64,000 nt of DNA. Source: Imbroritus primus. Lineage in GTDB: Bacteria; Pseudomonadota; Gammaproteobacteria; Burkholderiales; Burkholderiaceae. Each line of letters begins with the position of its first letter. Positions within the stretch are counted from its first letter, which is position 1. Under the pieces are notes generated by a model that saw only the letters and a program-made list of their open reading frames with translations, searched no databases and had not been told where the DNA came from. The translations under genes were made by a program, and so were the position numbers. Below, one piece after another: positions 15,746 through 25,199 of the stretch. Location of the stretch: NCBI RefSeq assembly GCF_964332355.1, contig NZ_OZ201293.1, forward strand, positions 1,798,001 to 1,862,000, given 5' to 3'.

Positions 15746-17133
15746 CAGCTCCGCCTCCATTCAGTCACGCCACCCGGCTTGTCCTCCAGTACCACACCGG
15801 CACTCAGCAGCGCCGCACGAATGCGGTCTGCTTCGGCGAAGTCGCGCGCCTGCTTGGCGGCGCGTCGCGCTTCGATCTGCGCTTCAATCTCGGCAGGCTG
15901 CAGGCCATCGGCAGCAACTGCGCCATGGAGGAAATCCTGGGGAGCGCGATCCAGCAGACCGAGCACCTGCGCCAGACCGGCAAGCTGGCGGGCCAGCGCA
16001 CCGGAGCGCGACTTGTTCACTTCACCGGCGAGTTCGAACAGCACGGCGATGGCGAGCGGCGAATTGAAGTCATCGTTCATTGCCGCGGCGAACCGCGCTG
16101 CGTGGGCCTCGTCCCAGTCCAATGGCTGACCATCGGGCTGCACATCCTTGAGCGCAGTGTAGAGACGCGTGAGCGAGGCCTTGGCGTCATCAAGATTGGC
16201 GTTCGAATAGTGCAGCTCGCTGCGGTAGTGAGCACGCAGGATAAAAAAGCGCACAACTTCAGCATCGTACACCTTCAGCACATCGCGAATGGTAAAGAAG
16301 TTGCCGAGTGACTTCGACATCTTCTCGTCGTTCACGCGCACGAAGCCATTGTGCATCCACAGATTCACAAAGGTCTGGCCGCTTGCGCCTTCCGATTGCG
16401 CAATCTCGTTTTCGTGATGCGGGAACTGCAGGTCAGCCCCGCCACCGTGGATGTCGAAGTGTTCGCCCAGCAGCGCGCAGCTCATGGCTGAACATTCGAT
16501 ATGCCAGCCCGGACGACCCTTGCCCCAGCGGGAATCCCACTTGGTTTCGTCGGGTTCGCTTTCCTTGGCGGACTTCCACAATACGAAATCGAGCGGATCA
16601 TGCTTGGCGTCATTCGATGCTACGCGTTCGCCGGCACGCAGGTCTTCCAGGCTCTTGCCGGACAGCTTGCCGTAACCGGCAAACTTGCGCACCGCATAGT
16701 TCACATCGCCATCGCTGGCCTGGTAGGCCAGGCCGTTGTCGGCCAGACGGTCGATGATGCCAAGCATCTGCGGGATATACTGGGTCGCACGCGGTTCGTG
16801 ATCAGGACGCTGCACGCCGAGCGCATCGGCGTCCTCATGCATGAAGCCGATGAAGCGGCCCGTCAGCTCACCGATGGTTTCGCCGTTGTCCACGGCGCGC
16901 CGGATGATCTTGTCGTCGATGTCCGTGATGTTGCGCACATAGGTCACCGCATAGCCGCTAGCGCGCAGCCAGCGCTGTACCATGTCGAACACCACCATGA
17001 CGCGCGCATGGCCGACGTGGCAGTAGTCGTAGACCGTCATGCCGCACACATACATCCTCACCTTGCCGGGTTCGATGGGAACAAAAGGCTGCTTCTCTCG
17101 CGCCAGCGTGTTGTAGATGATCAGTGATTGCAT
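15745..17133 (-). CDS. cysS: cysteinyl-tRNA synthetase
   Basis: 462 residues, normal length. This class I synthetase shows MYVCGMTVYD with the zinc Cys, HVGHARV (HIGH motif), a second zinc site in the WHIECSAMS and HHENE region, and KMSKS. It charges tRNA-Cys. It overlaps the downstream AlkA-type gene by one base. Confidence 0.97.
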   Translation of the reverse strand: MQSLIIYNTLAREKQPFVPIEPGKVRMYVCGMTVYDYCHVGHARVMVVFDMVQRWLRASGYAVTYVRNITDIDDKIIRRAVDNGETIGELTGRFIGFMHEDADALGVQRPDHEPRATQYIPQMLGIIDRLADNGLAYQASDGDVNYAVRKFAGYGKLSGKSLEDLRAGERVASNDAKHDPLDFVLWKSAKESEPDETKWDSRWGKGRPGWHIECSAMSCALLGEHFDIHGGGADLQFPHHENEIAQSEGASGQTFVNLWMHNGFVRVNDEKMSKSLGNFFTIRDVLKVYDAEVVRFFILRAHYRSELHYSNANLDDAKASLTRLYTALKDVQPDGQPLDWDEAHAARFAAAMNDDFNSPLAIAVLFELAGEVNKSRSGALARQLAGLAQVLGLLDRAPQDFLHGAVAADGLQPAEIEAQIEARRAAKQARDFAEADRIRAALLSAGVVLEDKPGGVTEWRRS

Positions 17134-17224
17134 GGATGGAAATCAGACGACGAAATGGAAAGCATGCGCAACGGAATGCATCGCTGCGCGCCGCAGCGGG
17201 AGATCCTGCCGCTGCATGCGGTCA

Positions 17225-17307
17225 GGAGACAGTTTCAAAATGAAGCCAGGCGGCACGGCCGGGCCGCCACATGACGCCCAACCGGAAATCATTTTGAAAC
17301 CGTCCCC
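17225..17307. repeat. 83-base inverted-repeat element (MITE-like)
   Basis: Arms 17225-17243 (GGAGACAGTTTCAAAATGA) and 17289-17307 (reverse complement GGGGACGGTTTCAAAATGA) match at 17 of 19 positions. Inside is a second GC-rich palindrome, GGCGGC at 17249 with GCCGCC at 17263. It lies between divergent cysS and the TPR gene. A single arm recurs at 14780. No coding capacity. Confidence 0.7.
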
Positions 17308-17361
17308 AAGCGCTTTGCTAGAATGCAGCGCAGTATAACGGAACCTAACCGAGTCTTCTTC

Positions 17362-17937
17362 ATGCGCTTCAAGCAAATCCTCGCTGCACTGTGCCTGGCA
17401 ACCCTGCCGGCTGGCATGCTGATGGCACAGGGAATTCCGGCGAAATCGGCCAAGGCAGCGGACCATGGCGTGCCTGTGGCTTCGCTGGACCCGGGCATGG
17501 ATGTCGCCGAACGGCAGCTTGCCGAACGGGATTACACCGCCGCGCTGGCCAGCTACGAGCGCGTGCTGGCAGCCAACCCGCGCAATGTACAGGCCCGCTT
17601 CCAGCGTGGCGTCGCCCTTAATTCGCTGAACCGTACCGACGAAGCCGTAGCCGCCTTCGAAAGCCTGACCCAGGATTTCCCCGACCTGCCGGAACCCTAC
17701 AACAACCTGGCCATGATCCGTGTCAAGCGCGGCGATCTGGCCGGCGCACAGCAAGCGCTGCAGATGGCCGTACGTCTGCGCCCCGACTTCACCGTGGCGA
17801 ACGGCAACCTCGCCACCGTTCATCTGCTGCAGGCGCGCCGCGCGCTAGAGCAGGTCACGCGCGCAGCGCCCGGCAATACCGGCGCGGCCCAGCGCCTGCG
17901 GGCTCTCAATGAACTGCTGGGCGCCGAAGCGCCCTGA
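17362..17937 (+). CDS. exported tetratricopeptide-repeat protein
   Basis: 191 residues. A signal peptide (MRFKQILAALCLA to about MAQG) is followed by three TPR units between about residues 50 and 150 (AERDYTAALASYERVLAANP, then FQRGVALNSL, then PYNNLAMIRVKRGDLAGAQQ), a protein-interaction scaffold. It precedes the exported cyclophilin gene by 13 bases, so the two are probably cotranscribed. It may assist envelope protein assembly (inference). The ATG at 17362 gives a proper signal peptide; an upstream in-frame ATG at 17323 does not. Confidence 0.85.
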   Translation: MRFKQILAALCLATLPAGMLMAQGIPAKSAKAADHGVPVASLDPGMDVAERQLAERDYTAALASYERVLAANPRNVQARFQRGVALNSLNRTDEAVAAFESLTQDFPDLPEPYNNLAMIRVKRGDLAGAQQALQMAVRLRPDFTVANGNLATVHLLQARRALEQVTRAAPGNTGAAQRLRALNELLGAEAP

Positions 17938-17950
17938 CCTGCCATTACCG

Positions 17951-18529
17951 ATGATGACATTTCTGCCAAAATCCTTTCTTGCTGCCCTGGCGCTGACGCT
18001 GTGCATCAGCGGCAGCGCGCTGGCTGCCGCGCTGCCCAAGGTCCAGTTCACGACGAGTGCGGGCAGCTTCACGGTCGAGCTGTATCCGGACAAGGCGCCG
18101 CACACGGTGGCGAACTTTCTCGCTTACGTGAAGAGCGGGCACTACAACGGCACGCTGTTCCATCGCGTCATCGATGGCTTCATGATCCAGGGTGGCGGCT
18201 TCGATAAAGAGATGCGCCAGAAACCCACGCAGCCGCCGATCCCGCTAGAGGCCCGTAACGGCCTGAAGAACAGTACCGGCATGGTGGCAATGGCACGCAC
18301 CGATGAGCCGGACTCCGCGACATCCCAGTTCTTCATCAATGTCGTCGACAACCGCAACCTTGACTACCCGCTGCCGGATGGACACGGCTATGCCGTCTTC
18401 GGCAAGGTGGTGGATGGCATGGCAACGGTCCACAAGATCCGCGCGGTCCGTACGATGCGAACGGGCCCGATGAAAGACATGCCGGTCACGCCGGTCGTGA
18501 TCGAATCCGCCAAACTTCTCTCCAAGTAA
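17951..18529 (+). CDS. ppiA: periplasmic cyclophilin-type peptidyl-prolyl isomerase
   Basis: 192 residues. A signal peptide ends about GSALAAALP, then a cyclophilin domain with FHRVIDGFMIQGG and SQFFINV, whose Arg, Phe and Gln residues form the proline-isomerase active site. It speeds folding of exported proteins. Two adjacent ATGs (17951, 17954) are possible starts. It is paralogous to the next gene, which lacks a signal peptide. Confidence 0.93.
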   Translation: MMTFLPKSFLAALALTLCISGSALAAALPKVQFTTSAGSFTVELYPDKAPHTVANFLAYVKSGHYNGTLFHRVIDGFMIQGGGFDKEMRQKPTQPPIPLEARNGLKNSTGMVAMARTDEPDSATSQFFINVVDNRNLDYPLPDGHGYAVFGKVVDGMATVHKIRAVRTMRTGPMKDMPVTPVVIESAKLLSK

Positions 18530-18559
18530 TCTCCTCAGTTATTCAATCAAGGAATCCCC

Positions 18560-19060
18560 ATGGCTACCGTACAACTGCACACCAACCACGGCGTTATCAC
18601 CCTGGCGCTGAATGCCGAAAAAGCGCCGAAGACGGTGGAGAACTTCCTCTCGTACGTGCGCAAGGGCCACTACAGCAATACGATCTTTCACCGCGTGATC
18701 AAGGGCTTCATGATCCAGGGCGGCGGTTTCGAGCCGGGCATGAAGCAGAAGGAAGTGGATGCACCGATCGAGAACGAAGCCGGCAACGGCCTCAAGAACA
18801 CCCGCGGCGCCATCGCCATGGCCCGCACGAACGCGCCGCACTCGGCCAGCGCGCAGTTCTTCATCAATACCGTCGACAATGACTTCCTGAATTTCACCTC
18901 GCCCACGCCCGCAGGCTTCGGCTACGCCGTGTTCGGCGAAGTCACCGACGGCATGGACGTGGTCGACAAGATCCGCGCCGTGCGCACTGGCAGCAGCGGC
19001 TTCCACCAGGATGTACCACTGGAAGACGTCATCATCGAAAAAGCGGTGATCGTCGAGTAA
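18560..19060 (+). CDS. ppiB: cytoplasmic cyclophilin-type peptidyl-prolyl isomerase
   Basis: 166 residues with no signal peptide. Cyclophilin motifs FHRVIKGFMIQGG, AMARTNAPHSASAQFFIN and GYAVFGEV are all present. Thirty bases separate it from ppiA and a GGAATCCCC precedes the ATG. A tandem exported/cytosolic cyclophilin pair is known in related bacteria. Confidence 0.95.
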   Translation: MATVQLHTNHGVITLALNAEKAPKTVENFLSYVRKGHYSNTIFHRVIKGFMIQGGGFEPGMKQKEVDAPIENEAGNGLKNTRGAIAMARTNAPHSASAQFFINTVDNDFLNFTSPTPAGFGYAVFGEVTDGMDVVDKIRAVRTGSSGFHQDVPLEDVIIEKAVIVE

Positions 19061-19102
19061 GCAGCGCATCGCTTGCTGCATACCCAATCCGCCTCTGCAG
19101 CC

Positions 19103-19873
19103 ATGACACCGGCCCCGCTTGTACTGCCCGGGCCGGTGTTGTTCATTTCGGACCTGCACCTGACACCCGCCATGCCGCGCACACTGGCGGCCTTCCAGGG
19201 TTTTCTCGACAGCGTCGTCGACGATGCGCGCGCACTCGTAATCCTCGGGGATTTCTTCGAATTCTGGGTCGGCGACGACGAGCGCCACGACCCGTTCAAC
19301 CAGCGCGTGATCGCGCTGCTGCGGCAGGCCTCGGAACGCGGGCTAGCGCTATACCTGATGCACGGCAACCGCGACTTTCTGCTGGGCCAGACCTTCGCCC
19401 GGGATGCAGGACTGACCCTGCTACCGGACCCGGTCTGCATCGAGACCGAGGGGCACCGCGTGCTGCTCAGCCATGGCGACATCATGTGCACGGACGACAT
19501 CCCGTACATGCGCTTTCGCCACTGGACCCGCAAGCCCTGGGTGCAACGGCTGTTTCTCGCGCTGCCGCTGGCATGGCGCCTGAAGATCGCCCGCCGCCTG
19601 CGTGCCGACAGCGAAGCCGGACGTGCCGGCGGCACGCGCATGCAGGGGGATGTCACGACTATCGGCGTCGATGCCATGCTGAAGCCTGGCACAGGCCAGA
19701 CGCTGATTCATGGCCACACGCACCGACCACGCCGCCATGACGAAGCCGGCGGCGAACGCTGGGTGCTCAGTGACTGGGATTTTGATGGACCGCTGGTCCG
19801 CGCCGATGCGCTACGTCTCGACGCACGCGGCCTGCAACGCGTGCCGCTGGCCGAGCGCCTGCGCGCCAAGTAG
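19103..19873 (+). CDS. lpxH: UDP-2,3-diacylglucosamine hydrolase
   Basis: 256 residues. It cleaves UDP-2,3-diacylglucosamine to lipid X in lipid A synthesis. Calcineurin-like metal motifs are all visible: SDLHL, GDFFEFWVGDD, HGNRDF, LLSHGD and HGHTHRP. The ATG at 19103 is chosen over a TTG at 19073 because the DLH motif then falls near residue 17, as in relatives. It follows ppiB by 42 bases. Confidence 0.93.
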   Translation: MTPAPLVLPGPVLFISDLHLTPAMPRTLAAFQGFLDSVVDDARALVILGDFFEFWVGDDERHDPFNQRVIALLRQASERGLALYLMHGNRDFLLGQTFARDAGLTLLPDPVCIETEGHRVLLSHGDIMCTDDIPYMRFRHWTRKPWVQRLFLALPLAWRLKIARRLRADSEAGRAGGTRMQGDVTTIGVDAMLKPGTGQTLIHGHTHRPRRHDEAGGERWVLSDWDFDGPLVRADALRLDARGLQRVPLAERLRAK

Positions 19874-19926
19874 CGCGCGTCAGAATATCTCTCGCGGCGC
19901 TCTGGCGCGAGGCGGCAAGCCGCGTC

Positions 19927-20673
19927 TCAGCGCAGCATCTTCTTCAATTCACCTGCATCGAACGGATCGTTCGGCGAATTTTCCAGGTGCGCGCCAAGGT
20001 GGTCCAGCGCATCGAGGATGGCATTGATGCGCGCCGTCTGCGCTTCGGAATGGTCGATCAGGCTTTTCAGAGCCAGCGACACCGGATCATCGGCATTCGG
20101 CGTGATGCCGTAGGCCGAGAATTCGGTTTTCTTGCCGCTGTCGCTCGCGGGCGGACTGTCCGGCAGGATGATGCGCGCGGGAATGCCCACCGCCGTTGCC
20201 CCGGGCGGCACCGGCTTGAGCACCACGGCGTTCGAACCCACGCGCGCGCCATCGCCCACCACGAAGCCGCCAAGCACTTTCGCGCCAGCACTGACCACGA
20301 CGCCGGTGCCCAGCGTCGGGTGACGCTTTTCGCCCTTGTAGAGCGACGTACCGCCCAGCGTCACACCCTGGTAGATCGTGCAATCGTCACCGATGTCGGC
20401 GGTCTCGCCGATCACCACGCCCATGCCGTGGTCGATGAATACGCGCCGCCCGACGCGCGCCCCGGGATGGATCTCGATGCCAGTGAAGAAGCGGCCCAGG
20501 TGCGACACGAACCGGCCGAGCCATTTGAAGCCCATGTTCCAGCAGCCGTGCGCCAGACGATGGAACAGCACCGCATGCAGGCCGGGGTAACAGGTCAACA
20601 CCTCGAGCCGGCTGCGGGCCGCGGGATCGCGGTTCATGATGGCGTCGATGTCTTCCTTAAGGCGTGTGAACAT
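19927..20673 (-). CDS. cysE: serine O-acetyltransferase (short type)
   Basis: 248 residues. It acetylates serine for cysteine synthesis. A short N-terminal helical region (MFTRLKEDIDAIMNRDPAA) is followed by left-handed hexapeptide repeats with DHGMGVVIGETA and GVTLGGT, then a C-terminal tail of about 60 residues. The N-terminus is shorter than in E. coli CysE and resembles the Bacillus/EpsC type. It converges with lpxH. Confidence 0.93.
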   Translation of the reverse strand: MFTRLKEDIDAIMNRDPAARSRLEVLTCYPGLHAVLFHRLAHGCWNMGFKWLGRFVSHLGRFFTGIEIHPGARVGRRVFIDHGMGVVIGETADIGDDCTIYQGVTLGGTSLYKGEKRHPTLGTGVVVSAGAKVLGGFVVGDGARVGSNAVVLKPVPPGATAVGIPARIILPDSPPASDSGKKTEFSAYGITPNADDPVSLALKSLIDHSEAQTARINAILDALDHLGAHLENSPNDPFDAGELKKMLR

Positions 20674-20824
20674 TGGGTGCAATCGTATGGAGTCGGAAAG
20701 AAATGGCGCGCCGCGCCGAGGCGGCTGCCAAGATGAAAGTGTAAGAGATTCCCCGCCGGCGTGCAGGCGTGCGCACGTTCTTGCCGCACGCTCCTGCCTC
20801 ATTTGCCGGTCACCGGCCGGACAT

Positions 20825-21661
20825 CTAGCGCGAACCGTTCTCCCGGCGTTCATGCAGCAGGATATGCTTGGCAATGCCGCGCAGGATATTGACCTCCTCG
20901 GCTTCGAGACCGGTCCGCGCCAGCAGCCGCCGCAGGCGCGGCATCAATCGCTTGGGCTGGGCCGGGTCGAGAAAACCGATCTCCACCAGGGCCTGCTCGA
21001 GATGCTCAAACATGCCCTCGATCTGCTCGGCGGTGGCGGGCACACCCTGGAAGCCGACGTCCTGCGTGGCCGGCGCCGTGGCGCCATGTACCGCCAAGCG
21101 CAGCTCATAGGCCATCAGCTGCACCGCCTGGGACAGGTTCAGCGAGGCATAGTCGGGATTGGCCGGAATATGCGTGATGAGGCTACAGCGCTCCACGATC
21201 TCGTTCGGCAACCCGGTACGCTCATTGCCAAAGATGAACGCGGCGCAAGCTTCCGGCGCCTGCAGTTGGGCCACGGCCTGGGCCACCGCCTCACGCGGCG
21301 CCAGGCGCACCGGCCCGAATTCCCGTGGGCGTGCCGACAACGCCACGGTCAGCGTCGCGCCTGCGAGAGCTTCGTCGATATGATCGACAAGGCACGCACT
21401 CGCCAGTACATCGTCCGCGCCACTGGCCATTGCCACGGCCTCGGGATGGCGCAGCACATCAGGATCCCGGGGAGACACCAGCACCAGGCTGCGCGGCGCA
21501 AGGCCCAGCCCCATGGTCTTGAGCGCACGCGCCACCGAGCCGACATTGCCGGGATGGCTGGTTTCGACCAATACGAAACGACAAAGCGACAGCGGGTAAC
21601 GCGCCAGCGCCGCGGAATCTGGGGGGCCAGAGGCCAGGCTCGTCGGAGTGTCCGGGTTCAT
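20825..21661 (-). CDS. trmJ: SPOUT tRNA 2'-O-methyltransferase TrmJ
   Basis: 278 residues. TrmJ methylates the ribose at position 32 of several tRNAs. It shows ETSHPGNVGSVARAL, the knot motifs FGNERTGL and IPANPDYASLNLSQAVQ, and a C-terminal helical extension. The ATG at 21661 is preferred to the TTG at 21667. It is divergent from suhB, with about 110 bases between starts. Confidence 0.92.
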   Translation of the reverse strand: MNPDTPTSLASGPPDSAALARYPLSLCRFVLVETSHPGNVGSVARALKTMGLGLAPRSLVLVSPRDPDVLRHPEAVAMASGADDVLASACLVDHIDEALAGATLTVALSARPREFGPVRLAPREAVAQAVAQLQAPEACAAFIFGNERTGLPNEIVERCSLITHIPANPDYASLNLSQAVQLMAYELRLAVHGATAPATQDVGFQGVPATAEQIEGMFEHLEQALVEIGFLDPAQPKRLMPRLRRLLARTGLEAEEVNILRGIAKHILLHERRENGSR

Positions 21662-21772
21662 ATACAATAACGGCTATTAAACGCGATGCGGCCTCGGCGC
21701 GCAGCGCTTGCTCTTATACAACTCGTTGTGCTGTTTTCGGCCCTCGGCAAACGCGGGCCTGGAGAAGTGTCG

Positions 21773-22591
21773 ATGCATCCCATGCTGAATATCGCCGTCA
21801 AGGCGGCCCGCAAGGCGGGCAACATCATCAATCGTGCCTCGCTCGATGTCGAGCAGGTGCGCGTTACGCGCAAGCAGCACAACGATTTCGTCACCGAGGT
21901 CGACAAAGCGGCAGAGCACGCCATTCTCGACGTCCTCCGTACCGCCTACCCCGATCACGCCATTCTAGCCGAAGAATCCGGCCAGTCCTGGCAGGAAGGC
22001 GAAACCCCGCACGAGTACACCTGGGTCATCGACCCGCTCGACGGCACCACCAACTTCATCCACGGTTTTCCGCAGTACTGCGTGTCGATCGGCCTGCTGC
22101 ACAAGGGCATGCCCTTCCAGGCTGTGGTATACGACCCGACGCGCGACGAACTTTTCACCGCCAGCAAGGGCGGCGGCGCCTTCCTGAACAGCCGCCGCAT
22201 CCGTGTCACGCGCCGCGACCGCCTCGCCGACTGCCTGATCGGCACAGGTTTCCCGTTCCGCGATGGCGACGATCTCCCTGCCTACATGCAGATGTTCGAA
22301 GTCATGTCGCGCAATTGCGCGGGCCTGCGCCGTCCGGGCGCGGCCGCGCTGGATCTCGCCTACGTGGCGTGCGGACGGCTCGACGGCTTTTTCGAGCGTG
22401 GTCTGAATCCGTGGGACATGGCAGCCGGCGCACTGCTGATCACCGAAGCCGGCGGCCTGATCGGCAACTTCAATGGCGAAGCGCACTTCATGGAACAGGG
22501 TGAGGTGATGGCCGGCACGCCGAAGATCTTCGTGCAGATGCTGAAGCTGCTGAGCGAGCATTCGCTCGACCGCGTGCGCAAGCCGGCCTGA
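21773..22591 (+). CDS. suhB: inositol-1-monophosphatase family protein
   Basis: 272 residues. Mg2+-binding motifs of the family are present: EESG, IDPLDGTTNF and NPWDMAAG. It hydrolyses inositol monophosphate; in E. coli SuhB also joins rRNA antitermination complexes. GGAGAAG precedes the ATG at 21773. Confidence 0.93.
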   Translation: MHPMLNIAVKAARKAGNIINRASLDVEQVRVTRKQHNDFVTEVDKAAEHAILDVLRTAYPDHAILAEESGQSWQEGETPHEYTWVIDPLDGTTNFIHGFPQYCVSIGLLHKGMPFQAVVYDPTRDELFTASKGGGAFLNSRRIRVTRRDRLADCLIGTGFPFRDGDDLPAYMQMFEVMSRNCAGLRRPGAAALDLAYVACGRLDGFFERGLNPWDMAAGALLITEAGGLIGNFNGEAHFMEQGEVMAGTPKIFVQMLKLLSEHSLDRVRKPA

Positions 22592-22653
22592 GGTGGGCCC
22601 GGGCGGGCCGGAGGCAAGTCTTTGGCCAAGCTGGTAAAAAAACCGGTAAAAGG

Positions 22654-23214
22654 CTACCAGTGGCGGACACGCCCGACGTCCACGTGCACGAACTGCTCGC
22701 GCGGATAGTAGCCGACACCCCCGAGCTGCAGGCCAAGCGCCGCATCCCGCAGATCCACCAGTGCCACGCCGGGTATCCGGATGTCGATGGCCTTGCCGTC
22801 CATATGCAGGCTGCGCGTGGCCACCCCGCCACCACGGGTGCGTTTGAGATGGGCATTGGTTTCCGGGCAGCGGTAGCAGGAAATGACCTCGAAGGCTGTC
22901 GTCTGCCTCAGTTGCAGGCGTAAGGCATGCAACAGATCGAACAGCGCCGGATCGATCTGCCCTACCGTTCCCGTGTAGTGATCCCGCATGAAATGATCGA
23001 GCGAGCGCAGTGCCGCCGGCACATAGCTGCCATCGACAGCGTAATCAAGCGCAATCTTCTCGCGGGTATGCGTGTGATCGAATGCGAGGTGGCGTGCGGG
23101 CGCCGCACCCAGCGCCATTGCAGGCGTGACGAGCGGCAGGGTGGCACCAGCCACGGCCACTTGTGCGACGCGCCGCAGCACGTGGCGGCGATGAAGATCA
23201 GGTTTGGTGGTCAC
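22654..23214 (-). CDS. DUF882 / YcbK-like peptidoglycan hydrolase, exported
   Basis: 186 residues with a twin-Arg-like N-terminus (RRHVLRR) and a hydrophobic signal to about residue 36. The remainder is the YcbK/MepK peptidase domain, with zinc-ligand-type residues in SLHMDGKAIDI and FVHVDVG; relatives are murein endopeptidases. The ATG overlaps the stop of the upstream L,D-transpeptidase by four bases (ATGA), so the pair is translationally coupled, as in the E. coli ldtD-mepK neighbourhood. Confidence 0.88.
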   Translation of the reverse strand: MTTKPDLHRRHVLRRVAQVAVAGATLPLVTPAMALGAAPARHLAFDHTHTREKIALDYAVDGSYVPAALRSLDHFMRDHYTGTVGQIDPALFDLLHALRLQLRQTTAFEVISCYRCPETNAHLKRTRGGGVATRSLHMDGKAIDIRIPGVALVDLRDAALGLQLGGVGYYPREQFVHVDVGRVRHW

Positions 23215-24917
23215 GCTGGTGCGCCCTCCCGAATGGATACTGGGACACGGCCCTGCCCCGCAGCGCCAACTGTCGGCGTCCGCCGGGGCCGCTTGAGGGC
23301 GGCATCGAGCAGCTTGTCATGACCATACAGGTCATCAAAGAAATAGAGTCGCCCGCCGTTCTTGACGAGGCTGGTGCCGTACACGATCACGACAGGCACC
23401 GGTTCCTGCAGGCGGATCGTGGATGAGGCACCCTTCTCCATGGCGGCACGGATGCGGGCTTCATTCCATTCCGGTGCATTCTGCAACACGAATTTGGCGA
23501 GCGCCACCGGTTCCTCGACACGCACGCAACCGTGGCTGAAATCGCGGCGGTCGCGCTTGAACAGTTGCGGCGATGGCGTGTGGTGCAGGTAGATGTTCTC
23601 GTTGTTGGGAAACACGAACTTGATGTCGCCCAGCGCATTCTTCGGCCCGGGCCGCTGGCGTATACGCATCTGGCCGCGCAGCACGGCATCCAGATTGGCC
23701 TCCGACAGCGTGCGGATCACCTGCCCCGTGCCGGTCACGAACTCGAGGCCTTGCTGCTCGAAATACGCCGGACTGCGCCGCAGTTTCGGCACCGTCTCGG
23801 CCCGCGCGATCGACGGCGGAATATTCCAGTAGGGACTGAACTCGATGAAGCGCATGTCCTCTTCGAAGAGCGGCGTACGCGTATCCAGCGCCTTCCCGAC
23901 GATCACGCGCATGGTGGCCTTGACGTCGATCTGGCCATCGCGAATCTCATAGGCCCGCAGCACGAATTCCGGCACGTTCACCACAATCATGCGCGGCCCA
24001 TGCAGCAAGGGCAGCCAGCGCAGCCGTTCGAGCGCCAACTCGATCTGGCGGGCGCGCCGGGCGGGCGGTACATTCAACTGGTCGAGCGTGCGTTTGCCCA
24101 GCACGCCGTCCTGCTCCAGTCCATGGCGCTCCTGGAACGATTTCACGCCATCCACGAGCACGCCCTCGTAGCGCGCCGGCACCGGCGTGCCGTGCGGCAG
24201 ATCGCCGAGCGTCACAAGGCGGGCCGTTAGTCCTTCCAGGCCGGCATAGGTGCCGCCCGGTGCCAGCTTATTGCCCGCGACGGGCGGCAGGGGTGTTTGC
24301 CAAGCCCCGGCGTCGAGCGCGCGATAGCGACCCAGCGCAGCCTGGAGCTGGCGATACGTGGGCAGCGCCGGCTCTGCGGCGCGTACGGCCTCAGCGAGGC
24401 GATTGCTGGCGACAGCCTCACGCAGATAGGCGGCCGCATCGAAGGCAACGCCTGACGCCACATCGTAGCGCTCATGGATGCTGCGCGGATCGACCCGACC
24501 ACCATGCAGGTCGGACAGGTAGCGCTGCATGGCCGTGGTCAGGCGCTGGTCGAAGTCGACCAGCAGCACGGTATCGGCCCCGGGCGTACTTGCCTGTGCA
24601 AAGGCCGCGCGCAGAGCGGCTGCGTTGTAATCCTGCGGAACGAGGCCATGTGCATCGGCCGTGGCCAGCATGTCGACAGCAACCCGCGCCTGCGGCCGTA
24701 ACCGCCCGCCATCGAGCCACAGCCCCGGCTCGACGGCCCATGCCAGCACCGGGGTCATCAGGCAGGCAAGCAAGATCCGCTGCACGGCGCGCCGGCAGGA
24801 AACGGCCAGCTCGGTGGAGCGTGAAGGGGAAAGCAGAGGACGACGGAATGCGGACGACGTCGTGCGCCGTCGCCTCCCCATCATCCGCCATGCTGCTAGG
24901 AGAATTGACGTAGGCAT
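23211..24917 (-). CDS. L,D-transpeptidase (YcbB/LdtD-like)
   Basis: 568 residues. After a basic N-terminus and a membrane/signal segment (about 45-62) come a scaffold domain, a peptidoglycan-binding fold (GVLVDGVKSFQERHGLEQDG) and the YkuD catalytic domain with SHGCVR, whose Cys is the nucleophile, preceded by HHTPSP. It forms 3-3 crosslinks in peptidoglycan. It is coupled to the DUF882 hydrolase. The ATG at 24917 is the longest credible start; Mets 11-12 codons later are alternatives. Confidence 0.9.
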   Translation of the reverse strand: MPTSILLAAWRMMGRRRRTTSSAFRRPLLSPSRSTELAVSCRRAVQRILLACLMTPVLAWAVEPGLWLDGGRLRPQARVAVDMLATADAHGLVPQDYNAAALRAAFAQASTPGADTVLLVDFDQRLTTAMQRYLSDLHGGRVDPRSIHERYDVASGVAFDAAAYLREAVASNRLAEAVRAAEPALPTYRQLQAALGRYRALDAGAWQTPLPPVAGNKLAPGGTYAGLEGLTARLVTLGDLPHGTPVPARYEGVLVDGVKSFQERHGLEQDGVLGKRTLDQLNVPPARRARQIELALERLRWLPLLHGPRMIVVNVPEFVLRAYEIRDGQIDVKATMRVIVGKALDTRTPLFEEDMRFIEFSPYWNIPPSIARAETVPKLRRSPAYFEQQGLEFVTGTGQVIRTLSEANLDAVLRGQMRIRQRPGPKNALGDIKFVFPNNENIYLHHTPSPQLFKRDRRDFSHGCVRVEEPVALAKFVLQNAPEWNEARIRAAMEKGASSTIRLQEPVPVVIVYGTSLVKNGGRLYFFDDLYGHDKLLDAALKRPRRTPTVGAAGQGRVPVSIREGAPA

Positions 24918-25112
24918 GACGGCGAGGATAACAGACGCGCGCCCCTACCTTGCATCGAAGGCGCCATGCCCCCTGCTGTCCTAAGTACATCATCGGCCTT
25001 GTGCAGCCCTCCTCGTCGAACTGACGGAGATGCCATCCGCGGGATGACGCACGACAGAAAATAGGTACCCAACGACTCCGCTCAAGGGCTGCCTCGACGT
25101 ACGCAACCCATG

Positions 25113-25152
25113 AAAAAAACCCCGCATGGCTCGCGGCCCCGCGGGGTTTTTT
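25113..25152 (-). terminator. strong terminator of pntAB (palindromic A/T flanks)
   Basis: AAAAAAACCCCGC and GCGGGGTTTTTT arms enclose a GC-rich loop. Because the flanks are A-rich on one side and T-rich on the other, it can act on both strands; it follows the pntB stop by about 50 bases on the minus strand. Confidence 0.85.
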
Positions 25153-25199
25153 CATTGACCGGGCGTGGAATACAGCCGCCGCCCGGGATCGAGGGTCGA

